64,000 nt of DNA from Selaginella moellendorffii (lineage: Eukaryota; Streptophyta; Lycopodiopsida; Selaginellales; Selaginellaceae): positions 108,753 to 172,752 of the forward strand of contig NW_003314431.1 of the NCBI RefSeq assembly GCF_000143415.4. The letters run 5' to 3'. The notes beneath the pieces were generated by a model, which was given only the letters and a program-made list of their open reading frames with translations, ran no database searches and was not told where the DNA came from. Positions 44,492 through 55,683 of this stretch are shown here, piece by piece. How positions within the stretch are numbered: the stretch's first letter is position 1; the number at the start of each line of letters is the position of its first letter. The position numbers and the translations under genes are program-made.

Positions 44492-45857
44492 CTATCCCCC
44501 ACTCGTAGTTTTCTTCTCACAAACTGGAGATTCTAAACTCTCCAAAACCTCGCGAGTTTGCTGCGCAATACAAAGCTGCTCGTTGGTCGGTATCACCAAA
44601 ACCTTGATCCTCGAACCATCCTTGTGGATCTCTCTCAAGCTTTTACCATTTTTCTCCTCGTCAACCTGGATTCCAAAAGCCTCCAGCCTCTCGCAAACCA
44701 TGGACCGCATTTTAGCGGACCTCTCGCCAACGCCACCGCTAAACACCAGCGCGTCAACTTTCCCCTCGAGATCAACAATGTACGCTCCCAGATACTTCCT
44801 TATACGGCAAATCCCATAGATCCCACTCTCCTTGTTGAGCAAAGCATTGATCTCGGCCAAGCCCATGGATTTGTGCACTGCGAGAAGGGCCAGATCGCCG
44901 GATCAACGTCGCCACTCCAAGTAGCCATTACTAAACCTTCGAGTGGAGTCATTCCCATGCTTGTGTCGATCGATTGCCCGTGACACACGCTCGCTCCAGC
45001 GCCGAGATGGAAGGCGATGAGATTAAGTTCCAGCGCTGGCCTTCCAAGGGCGCGGGAGGCCTCGCCAAGAAGAAACTGGTAGCTCGTCCCGTGGAAGCCA
45101 TAACGCCGTACGCCCAGCTCTTCGTACAGCTTCCAGGGGATTCCGTACGTGTACGACGGCCGGGGGATGGTGGAGTGTCAAAGACGGCTACGTGGGGGCA
45201 GTGGAAGAGCTCCTCAGCAACTCGAATTCCCTGGAAAGTTTTTGTGATCTTTTTAAGAGAAAGGTTGGAGAAAAAATGGGACAAAAAAATGGATTTTTCC
45301 TTTTGGAAAAAAGATTGTTACCTCCAAGTTTGCTGGATTGTGAAGTGGAGCGGAACAGCCCTCTCGATTGCTTTCTTCACCTCTTGAGTTATATGCGTTG
45401 ATTTGCTAAATTGCTCGCCGCCGTGAACGACTCGGTGCCCAACAGCGCAAACGTTTTGTGGCTGCTGAAGCAAGTCCATCACTTTCTTGAGACCAGCTTC
45501 GTGGTCTCCAATACATTTTCCCTGGAAGAAAACCAAAAAACTATTAGCAATCCAGCTATCCATGTACAAAGGCTTTAAGATTGCTGGAACACAAATACCA
45601 TGATTTTTAGATCTTGGGCAGTGGAGATGCTCTTGTGGGAGATGGAGCTCTTGGAAGTTCCAATGCCTTCCACACTGCCCTGGAAAATGCAAGAAGCCAC
45701 TCTTCCCAGATGATACAGGGCATACCTGACCCTCTAGAGGAACTCTTTCTTCACAAAAAACTTTACTCACTTGATCGATGAGCTGCCAGAGTTTATCACG
45801 AGCACGGACCTCGCCATTTGCGTGATTAGGGCGGCCCATCAAGTACATTCGCTTCAT
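44492..45857 (-). pseudogene. Acetate kinase pseudogene (eukaryotic, with introns)
   Basis: On the minus strand, acetate kinase blocks follow in order: GSVEGIGTSKSSISHKS (about 45690), DHEAGLKKVMDLL and VCAVGHRVVHGGEQFSKSTH (about 45500-45400), NLEGIRVAEELF and PHVAVFDT (45240-45180), IPWKLYEELGVRRYGFHGTS, HLGAGASVCHGQSIDTSMG, GMTPLEGLVMATWSGDVDPA, VHKSMGLAEINALLNKESG, then LGAYIVDLEGKVDALVFSGG and VLVIPTNEQLCIAQQT. The frame breaks about 45350 (before PLHNPANLE), about 45172 (after VFDT) and about 44897 (after DPA), and about 40 residues are missing in frame between YGIC and RIRKY (about 44810). Exon-intron joints remain, so it descends from a plant gene. The intact enzyme makes acetyl phosphate from acetate and ATP. 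Confidence 0.85.
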
Positions 45858-46418
45858 ACACTCTCAGTCTGAGTGCTGACCATGGTTTGTAATGGATGTC
45901 TGATTAGGTAGCTCTCAACGAGCACCTTTCTACAGATTCATGTCCATATCTTGTGCTCTCTCTTTCTTACGCTATGGCACCTGCAATAGAATATTATAGG
46001 ATCTTAAATATTCTTGATATCTTAAGTCACTACTCCTCAAAGTGTTATAAAGACATCTAGTAGCAAAACCAAGAGAAAAAAAGTTTCCTTTCTTTTGCTT
46101 GAAGTTCCAAAGATCTTAAGCATGTAAGCTGCTCACTGCAGTGACAAAATAAGTGAAGAAATAAAGATGAAGAAGAGGAAGAAAAAGTGAAAGAGAACTT
46201 TGGGGAGAAGGAAAAGGAGGGATTTTATGGGATTTGCATTGATCCTTATGATTTGCATGCTATCCAAAACTGGGATGTATTGTAATGATAACATACCCAA
46301 TTTTGGATCTTTTGAAACTCATGTCAGGAGTGGTACTATAGTAATTATGTCAAAGTGAATATGCAGCCTTGCTTGCATTCACCTCAATATGGCTATTGTG
46401 GTACCATAACAAAATGTA
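45858..46418. other. Intergenic, no gene seen
   Basis: Purine-rich stretches near 46070-46220, otherwise AT-rich; nothing recognised. Confidence 0.4.
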
Positions 46419-47030
46419 TGTAATTAAAGAAAATAATTTGAAAGATACAGGGAAAGGGTTTATGAATAAAAGTGCACCTCCTTTTTTAATTAGTTAAGGG
46501 TCTTGAGATACTTGGGGTTAAATATCTTTGAATTTGAATAGTATTAAGTTGGGTGACTTCTCAGGAAGTTCAAATTCAAAAGTTTACATTTGGTATTAAA
46601 ACAATTTCAAGTTTAACTTTAGTTCTTGGTTAGAAGAATTATACCATATGTTGAAATTGATATCTGGCAAGTCTAATTTGCCTCCAGTTAGGCTCAACTT
46701 AAGAAGTAGAGTGTCAAAAGAGTAGAGCTTTGAAGAAACTTGCAACTTTTAGCTTCCATTCACAAAGATGTGTAAGAAAATGTTTTAAATTATAAACAAC
46801 CAAAGAGAATAACTTGAGAAAAAATTCATAAAAGTTTAAATATAAAGGGAAAGGGCCTATGAACAAGAGTGCACCTCTTTTTTTAATATGTTAAGGTCTT
46901 GAGATATTTAAGGTTAAACATTTTTGGGTTTAAATAATATTGAGTTGGATGACTTCCTATGAAGTTTAATTTCAAAAATTTACATTTGGTATCAAAATGG
47001 TATCAAGTTTAACTCTATTGGTCATTTTAG
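46419..47030 (+). mobile_element. Rearranged, decayed TRIM (LTR-internal-LTR-internal)
   Basis: LTR-like blocks at 46419-46588 (with a small deletion) and 46791-46984 match the 194-bp TRIM LTR with mainly C-to-T and G-to-A changes. After the first LTR comes TGGTATTAAAACAATTTC, after the second TGGTATCAAAATGGTATC, both decayed primer binding sites. A primer site after both LTRs indicates a tandem arrangement from LTR-LTR recombination, truncated on the right. Confidence 0.75.
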
Positions 47031-48632
47031 AAACTATTATTTAAAGACAAAAGTAAAGAGCACTTTTTTTTTTTTGAGACAAGTAGTATACTATATAACA
47101 ATAGTATCTCGATTATGTTTTTCCTTTTGTTTGTTATGTGTATAAATTAATTAGATTTTAGCAAATTTGATTACTTAAGTATTGTGATGTTTAGTAGCTG
47201 AGGAACTGTGTTTTACTAATAATGTGAATGTTTTAATAAAATTTAATTAAGTTTTAGCTTTTTTATGAATTATTAAAAATCCCATTTAATTTATAATAAA
47301 AGTAAGTACATATTATTTATATTTTTTTAATAAAAAAACTCAATAAATTATAATTTACATACTTAAAACAACCTTCAAATGACCAATTATTTTATCCATA
47401 ATTACCTTTTGTTACATATTTGCTAAACCCAAAAAAATTATAAATTGATATAACTCCTTATCTACAGTAAAACATGAAGTTTATATAATAGGATTTGGAT
47501 GTTAAGGCCAAGGCAGTATTGGTCAGATATACGAAGTAAACTAAATTGGAAAGGAAAAATTTGTGGCTTACAGCCCTTTTGTCTTCAAAATGTCTACATG
47601 GGTAGATCTTTGGTGTAGATCTTCTCTCCTGAATGGACATGTTTGGGTCCAGTGACCTTGCAAATGCATGGGTACATTTTGACCATATGGAGCTTATGTG
47701 TATGATCCAAGGTAATTTTTATTCTTATTATATTGAAATTGTTGTAATATTTGTGTTTTCACAGGCTACATTGTAACTTGACAATTGTGACAATAGAGTT
47801 TAAAGTAAAAAACCAGATAGCCCAGGAAATAATTTGGAAGTCCCTCTCTGATATTATCCTAAAGCAGATTGGTAAGCCTATAGACTTTCATGGTTTCATG
47901 GCAGATAGGGCTAGTGCAAACTGAAATAGTGTCAAAGTAGGTTTTGGGAATGGTCCATCATTGGAAAGTCTTGAAAGGACTTATGAGTTCTATTTGGCTC
48001 AAAGCCTAAAAGAGCATTGCCATCTTATCAAGCTAGAGTTTCAATCAGTGTTTAAGGAGTTGTACAAACAATGGCAGGTTGCACCTTCTAAAGAAGAGTA
48101 TGAGGTAAAAGCAAATAAGATCCAAATGTGGTGGCCAATATCTATTGGTGATATAAAGATTGTTCACTCAAAGTGTCATTTTTCCTTTGTTGATGAAGAT
48201 GTTGGCATGGACCTTGGAGTAAAAAGCTCTCACAAGCTTGATGTTGAGTATCATTTTACACCAAGACACTACTTTTAGACCGAGTTGCCTCAAGTGGTTA
48301 ATGAAGAGAGTGTATCACAACATGTTAAAATCATTTACCATAGTGTAAAGTTGAAACAATGGGCAATCTGATACATGCCAGCAAAATCGAATGTAAAGTG
48401 TGCGGGGATGCTTTTGAAGGGCAAATGTTAGGCTTGGATTCTGATGATAAATCTGCTTCTGTTCTAGCCCCATGTTTCTATGAGGAACAAAAACAAGCAT
48501 AATTTTCGAGATGGTGCTGGCTATATTGTTACAACACCAATGCCAACCATATGAAGTGGCTGGAAGATACTATAATGACTAAACCTGATGTAGTACTTAA
48601 AGAATGGCGAGTTGTTAATGGGGTCGCTATCG
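47031..48632. other. AT-rich repeat DNA with a short unknown frame
   Basis: An open frame at 47961-48278 (MESLERTYEFYLAQSLKEHC, KANKIQMWWPISIGDIKIV) looks protein-like but I do not recognise it; together with broken frames to 48620 it may be the interior of an old transposon. Bases 47500-47573 resemble 56545-56618 (aaggccaag..., ending tatggcttaca or tgtggcttaca). Confidence 0.35.
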
Positions 48633-49136
48633 CTAATGTGACTTCAGGTATTGAAAGTTACTTGTCAGCTAATCCTTTTGGATATTCTCTCCTTATTGCC
48701 ACGATGGCAGGAGGTTAGTATTGCTGGATCCTTTATTAGTCTTTGCCTAAGCTAGTTAAGAAATTGGTCCTTGCGTGTGCATTTGACCAGATGAACATAA
48801 GGACGAAATTCCTAAGTGCTATTAGTCAAGTATACTTGATTTGGTTAAAGAAACTCATTTATTGACTTGCACTTGCTAAGTGTTAGAAACCCCCACGATA
48901 TTGAGATTGGTCCCTCAATATTCGCAAGATGATAGTTTACCATGTCTGCCAAACACACTAGCTATCATGCCTTTTGTGTTAGTCTCATTTTGGTCCCAAA
49001 TGCTATTTATGGAAAGTGTTTAGATTTGTTTATTTGGCACATCTATAGAATGTAAAAATTGTTTTGAATACAATGGTGTTCGTCCCATGTCCAAATTTGC
49101 AATCTAGGAACATTCCATATTTAGTAAGTTTTGAGC
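48633..49136 (+). repeat. Inverted repeat, right copy (LTR-like)
   Basis: This is the plus-strand partner of 38528-39026. Shared words include GGATCCTTTATTAGTCTTTG-like and ATTGAGATTGGTCCCTCAAT-like segments, and the differences are mostly transitions. It is about 10 kb from its partner and in opposite orientation. Confidence 0.6.
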
Positions 49137-50138
49137 TATAAAAATCCATAGTGAAATATAATTGAAATTTAAATAGAGCAATAACAAGAATATCAACAAC
49201 GTACAAAATAAATTTAAATTCTATAGCAAATTAAACATGTGTAAGTGTGACAGTATTAATATTATTGTCATCTATTATAATATCTGATGCATATATACAC
49301 ATAGATCCAAGGAAGGATTTTCAGTACGTGAAGTTTGATACCTAATAATGATATCAATAATGACATTTTGTTATAGTGTGTCAATCCAAAAGATCCAATC
49401 TAACTGTCAGCACGTGTGATGTGTTAAGTTGTCAAATTTTAAGTGGTAGATAATAATAAATTTTGTCAAATCTTATTCTTCAATAACATATTTGATTTAT
49501 GGTACAACTCAAGTTTTATCCATAATTGTGAACACTACTCAATGACATTTAAAGCATGTACCTATTGTCTAAGATCTAATACAACACAAAATAAATTTCT
49601 GGATGAGGATTCATCCATTTTTAGATGGATATAGTACAACATATTTTAACGTGCCTTATTTATACTCTTTAAATCTCTTGTAACAATTCCAAAATATGTA
49701 TAAAATATTGATGAGAATGCATCCTTTCTAGATAATTTGTAAAAAATAATATCATATCTCTAATAACAAAAACGTTGATAGGTGCTAGTTATATCATCAT
49801 TAAAATATACAAAATAAAGAACCATAATTCACATATAATAATAATGATAAGATAAAATAAGATCAAAGATATTGTGATGGTTGAGATTTAGGTTATTTGG
49901 AATGAATGGCCAGGATGAGAGATTGGTTAGGGTTAGGGCAGCCATCAGGATTAGGGTTAGGGTAGCTGCCAGTGCATGAGAGATCAAGGGATTGTGCACG
50001 AAAGAAATCAAGGAATTGAGCATGCAAGAGATCAAGGGATTGAGTGTGGAGTGTGCAAATGCAAGAGATTGAGAGTGCAAGTGGGAGAGATTGAGTGTGG
50101 GAGAGTGCAGGAGATGGAGCACACTAGTGTGGACACGA
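49137..50138. other. AT-rich non-coding DNA with a GA-rich simple repeat
   Basis: There is no gene. From about 49,905 to 50,110 it consists of short imperfect repeats of gagattga, ggttaggg and gcaagagatcaaggg. The ggttagggttaggg words near 49,927 and 49,950 resemble telomere-like repeats but are too short to call. Confidence 0.4.
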
Positions 50139-50205
50139 TGTAAGGAATCGACTCCCCAAGGTGTCGTAAAAGGATCTCGAAAGCACATCTGAAATGATAA
50201 AGAGT

Positions 50206-50530
50206 TCATCGGATGGGACTGAGTCTGAAATCAAGTCCAAGACCGACTTTGAGACCGAGTTCGAGACAGAGTCCGGGATCGAGTCCGAGGCCGACTCCGA
50301 GACCGAGTTCAAGACCAAGTCCGAAACCACGTTCGAGACCGAGTCTAAAACCAAGTTCGAGACCGAGTCCGAAATTGAGTTTGAGACCGAGTCCGAGATC
50401 CAAAATCGGGTTTGAGACCGAGTCCGAGGTTGAGTCCAAGATAGAGTTTGAGATCGGGTCTGAGACCGAGTCCGAGGTCGAGTCCAAGATCGAGTCCGAG
50501 ATTGAGTCTGAGACCGAGTCCGAATACTTA
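50206..50530 (+). repeat. Hexanucleotide-derived minisatellite in the chromovirus LTR
   Basis: About 54 imperfect copies of a six-base unit (GAGTCC / GAGACC / GAGTTC). It reads as Glu-Ser/Glu-Thr repeats in one frame, as Arg-Pro-Ser repeats in another, and is also open on the minus strand. A shorter version with about 13 units is in the right LTR at 55435-55510. Confidence 0.9.
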
Positions 50531-50772
50531 TATAGGTAGAGTGGACAAAGCCCAAAGTGTGTGTCTCTTTTGTATGAGGACTCCAGTGAGGAAATTTCCA
50601 AACAGGAGTTCGGTGGTAAGGTTCAGTTGTCCAAGGCTCGATTGGACGTTTTAGAAGGACAACTGGCACAAACTAATGCGCTGCTGGAGACTCTCATATG
50701 TAAGCTAAAGCGTGACGAATAGTGGAAGAAAAAGTGAAGGACTGCAGATGTTGGTAGCGCAATGCAAAAGGT

Positions 50773-51339
50773 GTGGACACTTCGGCATGGACTAAGGCGG
50801 AACCAAACAAGGTTAAACAGACCGAAGTGGAATCAGTCTTTCAAGTAGTTCCTAAGTACAAACCAAAGCCCCCACCGGTCTTCAAGGGAGTGAATGACTA
50901 TAAGGTGGTAGAGGATTGGTTTTACAATATAGAGGACTACTTCCAAGCATTGCGGTTACTGAGCTCAGAAAAGGTCCCATGTGCAAAACCATACTTGGAA
51001 AATAATGCCAAGTCTTGGTGGAGAACGACAAAAGCCAACAAACAAGAAGGACCAGTGGCCACTTGGGAAATGATAAAGGTGAGGATTCGTGTGACCTATA
51101 TTCTTTTGAATGCTACTTTGCACCTAAGGGATGAGCAGACCGGAACCATTCAAGAGTATATGAATGGGTTTATGGCAAAGAGGATACTTGTCATGGATAT
51201 GGGTGACATGGATGCATTCCATGCCTTCATATCAGACTTGCAAACCTCGGCTCGCGGCAAGGTGATGTGTTGGCACCCAACCAACTACAAGGAAGCATTA
51301 GATGCAGCTATCAAGGTGCATTTCAATGATAACCTATGA
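50773..51339 (+). pseudogene. Retrotransposon Gag
   Basis: The frame holds the gypsy Gag core (PPVFKGVNDYKVVEDWFYNI, KSWWRTTKANKQEGP, TIQEYMNGFMAKRILVMDMG, ACWHPTNYKEA-like end). The CCHC zinc knuckle that should follow is at about 51,555 and is damaged (CFNFGEARNFSREC; normal spacing and Gly-His lost). Gag packages the element RNA. Confidence 0.8.
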
Positions 51340-51769
51340 AAGGGGAACACGTCAAGGTCGGGGTCTACGTTTATCAAAAGGGCCAAACCAAGGGGGACAT
51401 ATGGCAAAGGGAAATTCAAGAAGAGTTTCTTTAAGAATGAGTCCTCGGGGTTTAAGAAAGGCAAATCCGGTGGCCAGTGAGCAAGTACGTGAGGGAGTCA
51501 AGTGAAAAGAGACAGACCCATGGATAAAAAGGTCAAATTTGCTAGTAGTGTGGGAAGCAACATATGCTTCAACTTTGGTGAAGCAAGAAACTTTTCAAGG
51601 GAATGTCTCTACTTGAAGAATGCCAAAGCAAATATAACCATTAAATTAAGTGAAATCCAAACTGAGGTATGTGATCTAGTCCCTAACTCAAAGTTACTCA
51701 TTACAAAAACAACTTTGGTAAAGAGTCATTTGCGACATCTACTAACCCTTTGAGGGAAGCTCGGAAATA

Positions 51770-53315
51770 GCTTTGTTAAGATCCTTATTAACATGGGTGT
51801 TTCGGATAATTTTGTGGCTATAGACATAGTTCAGCAAGCCGGACTAACAGTGCAATGGCTGGGTGAACCAAGGACAATAGAGTTTGTTCAAGGTAGCTAA
51901 AGCACCGATGAGGTATTTCGACAAGCAAGAGTCAAAGTAGGGATATGGAAAGTAGATATGGATTTTACTGTGTTGGACATGGTGGGATTTGACGTAATCT
52001 TCAAGATGGATTAATTCAATCAATTCATGGTAGCCCTGTATGGACAAGGTAGGAACCTTGTGGTACTGGTGAATGCCTGAGGAGAATGATCTAAGGTGGA
52101 GGCCCAAGATCTAAAGGTAGGGCAATGTAAGGCCAAAGACTCCTGCTTGAACTTGGTATCCACGAAAGGACAACTCACTAAAGGAACCAAGGTAGCATTT
52201 TTGTGCTTACTCTTGGTGAAGAGTGACAAAAAGATGGGAACAAAAAAAGTGTGATTAGTAATCTAATGGGTGTTAGACAAATTCCAAGATAATATGCTGG
52301 AGGAGCTACTGACGGGGTTACCCCTCGAATGACCGATAGAACATAAGATCGAGCTAGTCGAGGGTGCTAAGGCGGTGGTTTGTCCCCTCTATCAGTTGAA
52401 CGAAAAGGAACTCAAGGAGCTCAAACACTAACTTAAGGAGTTGGTGGATAAAGGGTATGTTAGGTTGAGCAAGTCATTGTATGGTGCACCGGTGTTATTT
52501 TTGAAAAAGAAAGATGGATCTATGCACATATGCATAGATTACCGATTGCTCAACAAGTATATGAAGAAGAACAAGTACCCTTTACTAGGGATTGAGGACC
52601 TATTTGATAGGTTGGGAAAAAAAAAAAACTTCTCGAGGATCAACCTAAGTTCAGGATATTACTAGATTAGGGTAGTATAGGAAAATGTTGAGAAGACAAC
52701 CTATCAGACAAGATATGGGATCTTTGAGTTTCTGGTGATGCCCTTTGGGCTGTGCAATGCACCGCAACGTTTTCGCTGTTAATGAACCACATTTTTGTAC
52801 CCTATTTGGATCACTTCGTGGTCGTCTATATTGACGACATCCTGATCTATAGCGAGACGCTAGAGGAGAATGCCAAACACTTGGCAAAGGTGTTTGAGAA
52901 ACTAAAGGATCACAAATTATATGCTAAAGAGAGCAAATGTGATTTTGCTCAACAAGAGGTAAAGTTTCTCAGGCATGTAGTAGGCAAGGACGGGCTCAAT
53001 GTGGACCTTAAGAAGGTTCAAACAATTTAGGAATGGGAGCGACCATTGAATGTACAAGAGTTGAGGGCGTTTTTGGGGCTATGCAACTACTACCAAAAGT
53101 TTATCAAACATTATTTGAAAGTAACTTTGCTCTTAACAGACCAAACGGGAAAAGGGAAGATGGTATGGACAACAGAATGCGAGGTGGCATTTGTCCACCT
53201 CAAAGGGAAGTTGAGGAAGACTCCCATGTTGGTGTTACCAGACTTTCGTAAGGACTTCAAGGTAGAAACAAACGCTTCAAACTTTGCATTAGGTGCAGTT
53301 TTGAAGCAGATATAA
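51770..53315 (+). pseudogene. Retrotransposon protease, reverse transcriptase and RNase H remnants
   Basis: Protease: INMGVSDNFVAIDIVQQAGL at about 51,785, where the catalytic DTG has become NMG. Reverse transcriptase: [20 protein letters not shown] (52,480-52,545), [12 protein letters not shown] and YIDDILIYSE with the intact catalytic DD at about 52,827-52,840. RNase H: LRKTPMLVLPDFRKDFKVE, then ETNASNFALGAVL at about 53,270. Several stops interrupt the frame (52,020, 52,430, 52,664, 53,030). Confidence 0.85.
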
Positions 53316-53502
53316 ACCTAGGAAGAGCAACATCGTGGCAGATGCTGTAAGTCAAAAAGCGAGCTTGAAGTTGGCAATATTTAGTGCGATAGCAATCATT
53401 TGGGATGATGTGCGGACAGCATATGAGAACGATAGTCTAGCACAAGAAGTGTTGCTGAGGAACCAAGAGGCATGAGAAGCTCACCAGAGAGGTGAACTAC
53501 CA

Positions 53503-54405
53503 ATGGAAGAGAAAACAGGTTATGTAGAATGCAATGGACTCATCTATTATAAACAACCGAGGGTGTATATTCCAGAAGGGGAACTAAGGAAGGTAGCCTT
53601 AAAAAAGTGTCATGATAGACCTCTTGCGGGACACGGTGAAGTGCCTAAAACGACAGGCTTACTCAAGAGGAAGTACCACTGGCTAGATATGGTTAAGGAT
53701 GTCCAAGACTATGTAAAGACATGTCTAACATGTTAGCAAGTCAAAGTCATGACTAAGACTAGTGGTTGCTTGTTACAAAGCATCCCAATTCCAGATTGTC
53801 CGTGGAAATGTCTTACGATGGACTTCATCATGGAACTCCCCCCAAATGAGGGGTTTGATGCGATATTCATAGTGGTGGACTGATTGTTGAAGATGGCACA
53901 TTTCATACCCACCACAACAGAAGTGGATGTGGAAGGTGTGGCAAAGCTGTTCTTCGAACAAATGGTTCGAGTCCAGGGAAGGCCAGAAGAGATTATCTCA
54001 GATCGAGATAAAATCTTCATCAATAGGTTCTGGAGAACTCTCCTAGAACAGTATCGCACCAAGTTGAAATTTAACACAACTTATCAACCACAAACAAGTA
54101 TTGGGTATTAAGTCAAGTTCAATGGCACTAACACTTCTTGACACACGAATAATTGGAAAGGGTAAATAGGCAGCTAAAGGATTATTTGCGATGCTATATC
54201 TCTAGAGATCAGATTGATTGGGTAAGTCATTTGGGACTTGCAGAAATATGCTATAACAACTCACCACACTCAAGTATCAGGGTGAGTCCATGGGAAGTCA
54301 TCAATGGGCGAGTTATTGAGGGTCCTATGAAACATGACATGGCTGAGTATCATGGAGAGTTACCTGCAATGAAGGCATTCACGACAGAAAGACTCAATAT
54401 TTAGA
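53503..54405 (+). pseudogene. Retrotransposon integrase remnants
   Basis: The zinc-binding H2C2 part is present (HDRPLAGHGEVPKTTGLLKR ... CLTC). The catalytic core follows with DFIMELPPNEGFDAIFIVVD and SDRDKIFINRFWRTL, then SPWEVINGR. Stops at 53,734, 53,881 and 54,109 break it. Integrase inserts the DNA copy. Confidence 0.8.
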
Positions 54406-54599
54406 ATCTAGTGAGGGATTCTTTAGAACGGGCTCAATAAAGGCAAACTAAGTATGTGAACCAAAAGCACCAGGATGTAGAGTTCCAACCTAGGGAGAAG
54501 GTGTGGCTGAACACCAAGAACCTAAAACTACCAAGTGGGATTAGTTGAAATTTGACCCAAAGGTAAAAATGTATATATTCCTGGAAATGAACTAAGTTC

Positions 54600-54950
54600 C
54601 TTAAGTAGGTTTATAGGGCCTTACGAGATTGAGGCACGAATTGGTAAGGTGGCTTATTGCCTCCGACTTCCTTGAGAGATGAGGAAGATGCATTCTGTTT
54701 TCCATGTGAACTTACTCAAGCCGTACTTTGAAGATCCGCTTCGTAAGGACCAAGTAAGACTTTTACCTGAGGTTATCCAAGGGGAAGAGGAATATGAAGT
54801 CGAGGCCATGCGCACAAGAGTAAGCGACAAGGATGTGAGGTGAGGGAGTTCCATATGCAATAAAAAGGATTTCCACACTACGAAGCAACATGGGAATCGA
54901 AGGAGAACCTAACGAACACAGGGGATCTAGTGGATGAATTTCTACAAGGT
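54600..54950 (+). pseudogene. Integrase tail and chromodomain
   Basis: After a GPYEIEARIGKVAYCL-type segment (GPF/Y module) the DNA reads FHYEATWESKENLTNTGDLV-like (about 54,868-54,945), a chromodomain core. This places the element among chromoviruses, which target particular chromatin marks. Confidence 0.7.
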
Positions 54951-55683
54951 AGAACTTTATATATTTATGCAAAGTTCAATTAAAGAATTTATTTTGAGAA
55001 ATTGAGCAATGTTATATGTTGGGACCCGAAGATGTGCCGAAGGTAAACTAATTAGCATGGGTTAGCAAAGTTGATCAGGTGTAGAGAATTACACCCGACT
55101 CCCCATGGGGATGTTGAATCCGTAAATGTATTATATGGAGGTTGGGTTCGAGTCCCAACCCCATACTAAAGCGTGGTGAGGTGATGGGTGTAGGAACACC
55201 TATATTCCGTTGTCATGGGCTCTTGGTTGGGGAGGCTAACCTAGGCACACTGCTAAGTGGGGGGATGGCCCTAGAAACATGGTCAACAAGTCGTAGTATT
55301 AAAAAGAGATGTTTGATGTGGGCATCGAACTTCTTCTATGGGTGATGGAGTTGTAAGGAACCAACTCCCTGAGGTGTTGTAGGCTAATGGATCGTTGAAG
55401 ACATGACCGAAGTGATAAAGAATTCATCAGATGGGACCGAGTCTGAGATCGAGTCCAAGACCGACTCTGAGACCGAGTTCAAGATAGAGTCCGGGATCGA
55501 GCCCAAGGTTGTAGCGTATGTGATCATGGGATGAGATTTGGATATACTGTCACCGTAGATCCTTGGAACTTTGGGGGATAAATGGGGATAAATGGGGATA
55601 AAATAGCCACTAAGGGCTCTCTCATCAAGCAATTGCCCCTTTTCCAGTTGGCTTAAGGGGAGAGAGATAGGGTGCATTACAGT

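Larger units (their letters stand above)
50139..55683 (+). mobile_element. Decayed Ty3/gypsy chromovirus
   Basis: Gag, protease, reverse transcriptase, RNase H, integrase and chromodomain pieces follow in the gypsy order on the plus strand. Both ends carry a related LTR-like block starting TGTAAGGAA: 50139-about 50290 at the left and 55352-55683 at the right (328-332 bp, ending GCATTACA). The right block is followed by a primer binding site TGGTATCGGAGC (55686-55697), as though a second element began there in tandem. No target duplication is seen. Many in-frame stops from CAG/CAA/TGG changes show it is inactive. Confidence 0.85.

Noticed and set aside
49920-49970. Telomere-like ggttaggg words
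   Set aside because: Only isolated, imperfect copies inside a GA-rich repeat; not an interstitial telomere array.
50194-50669. Several long frames coding Glu/Ser/Thr, Arg/Pro/Ser or Asp/Ser/Val repeats
   Set aside because: All come from one hexanucleotide repeat that is open in many phases; no separate genes.
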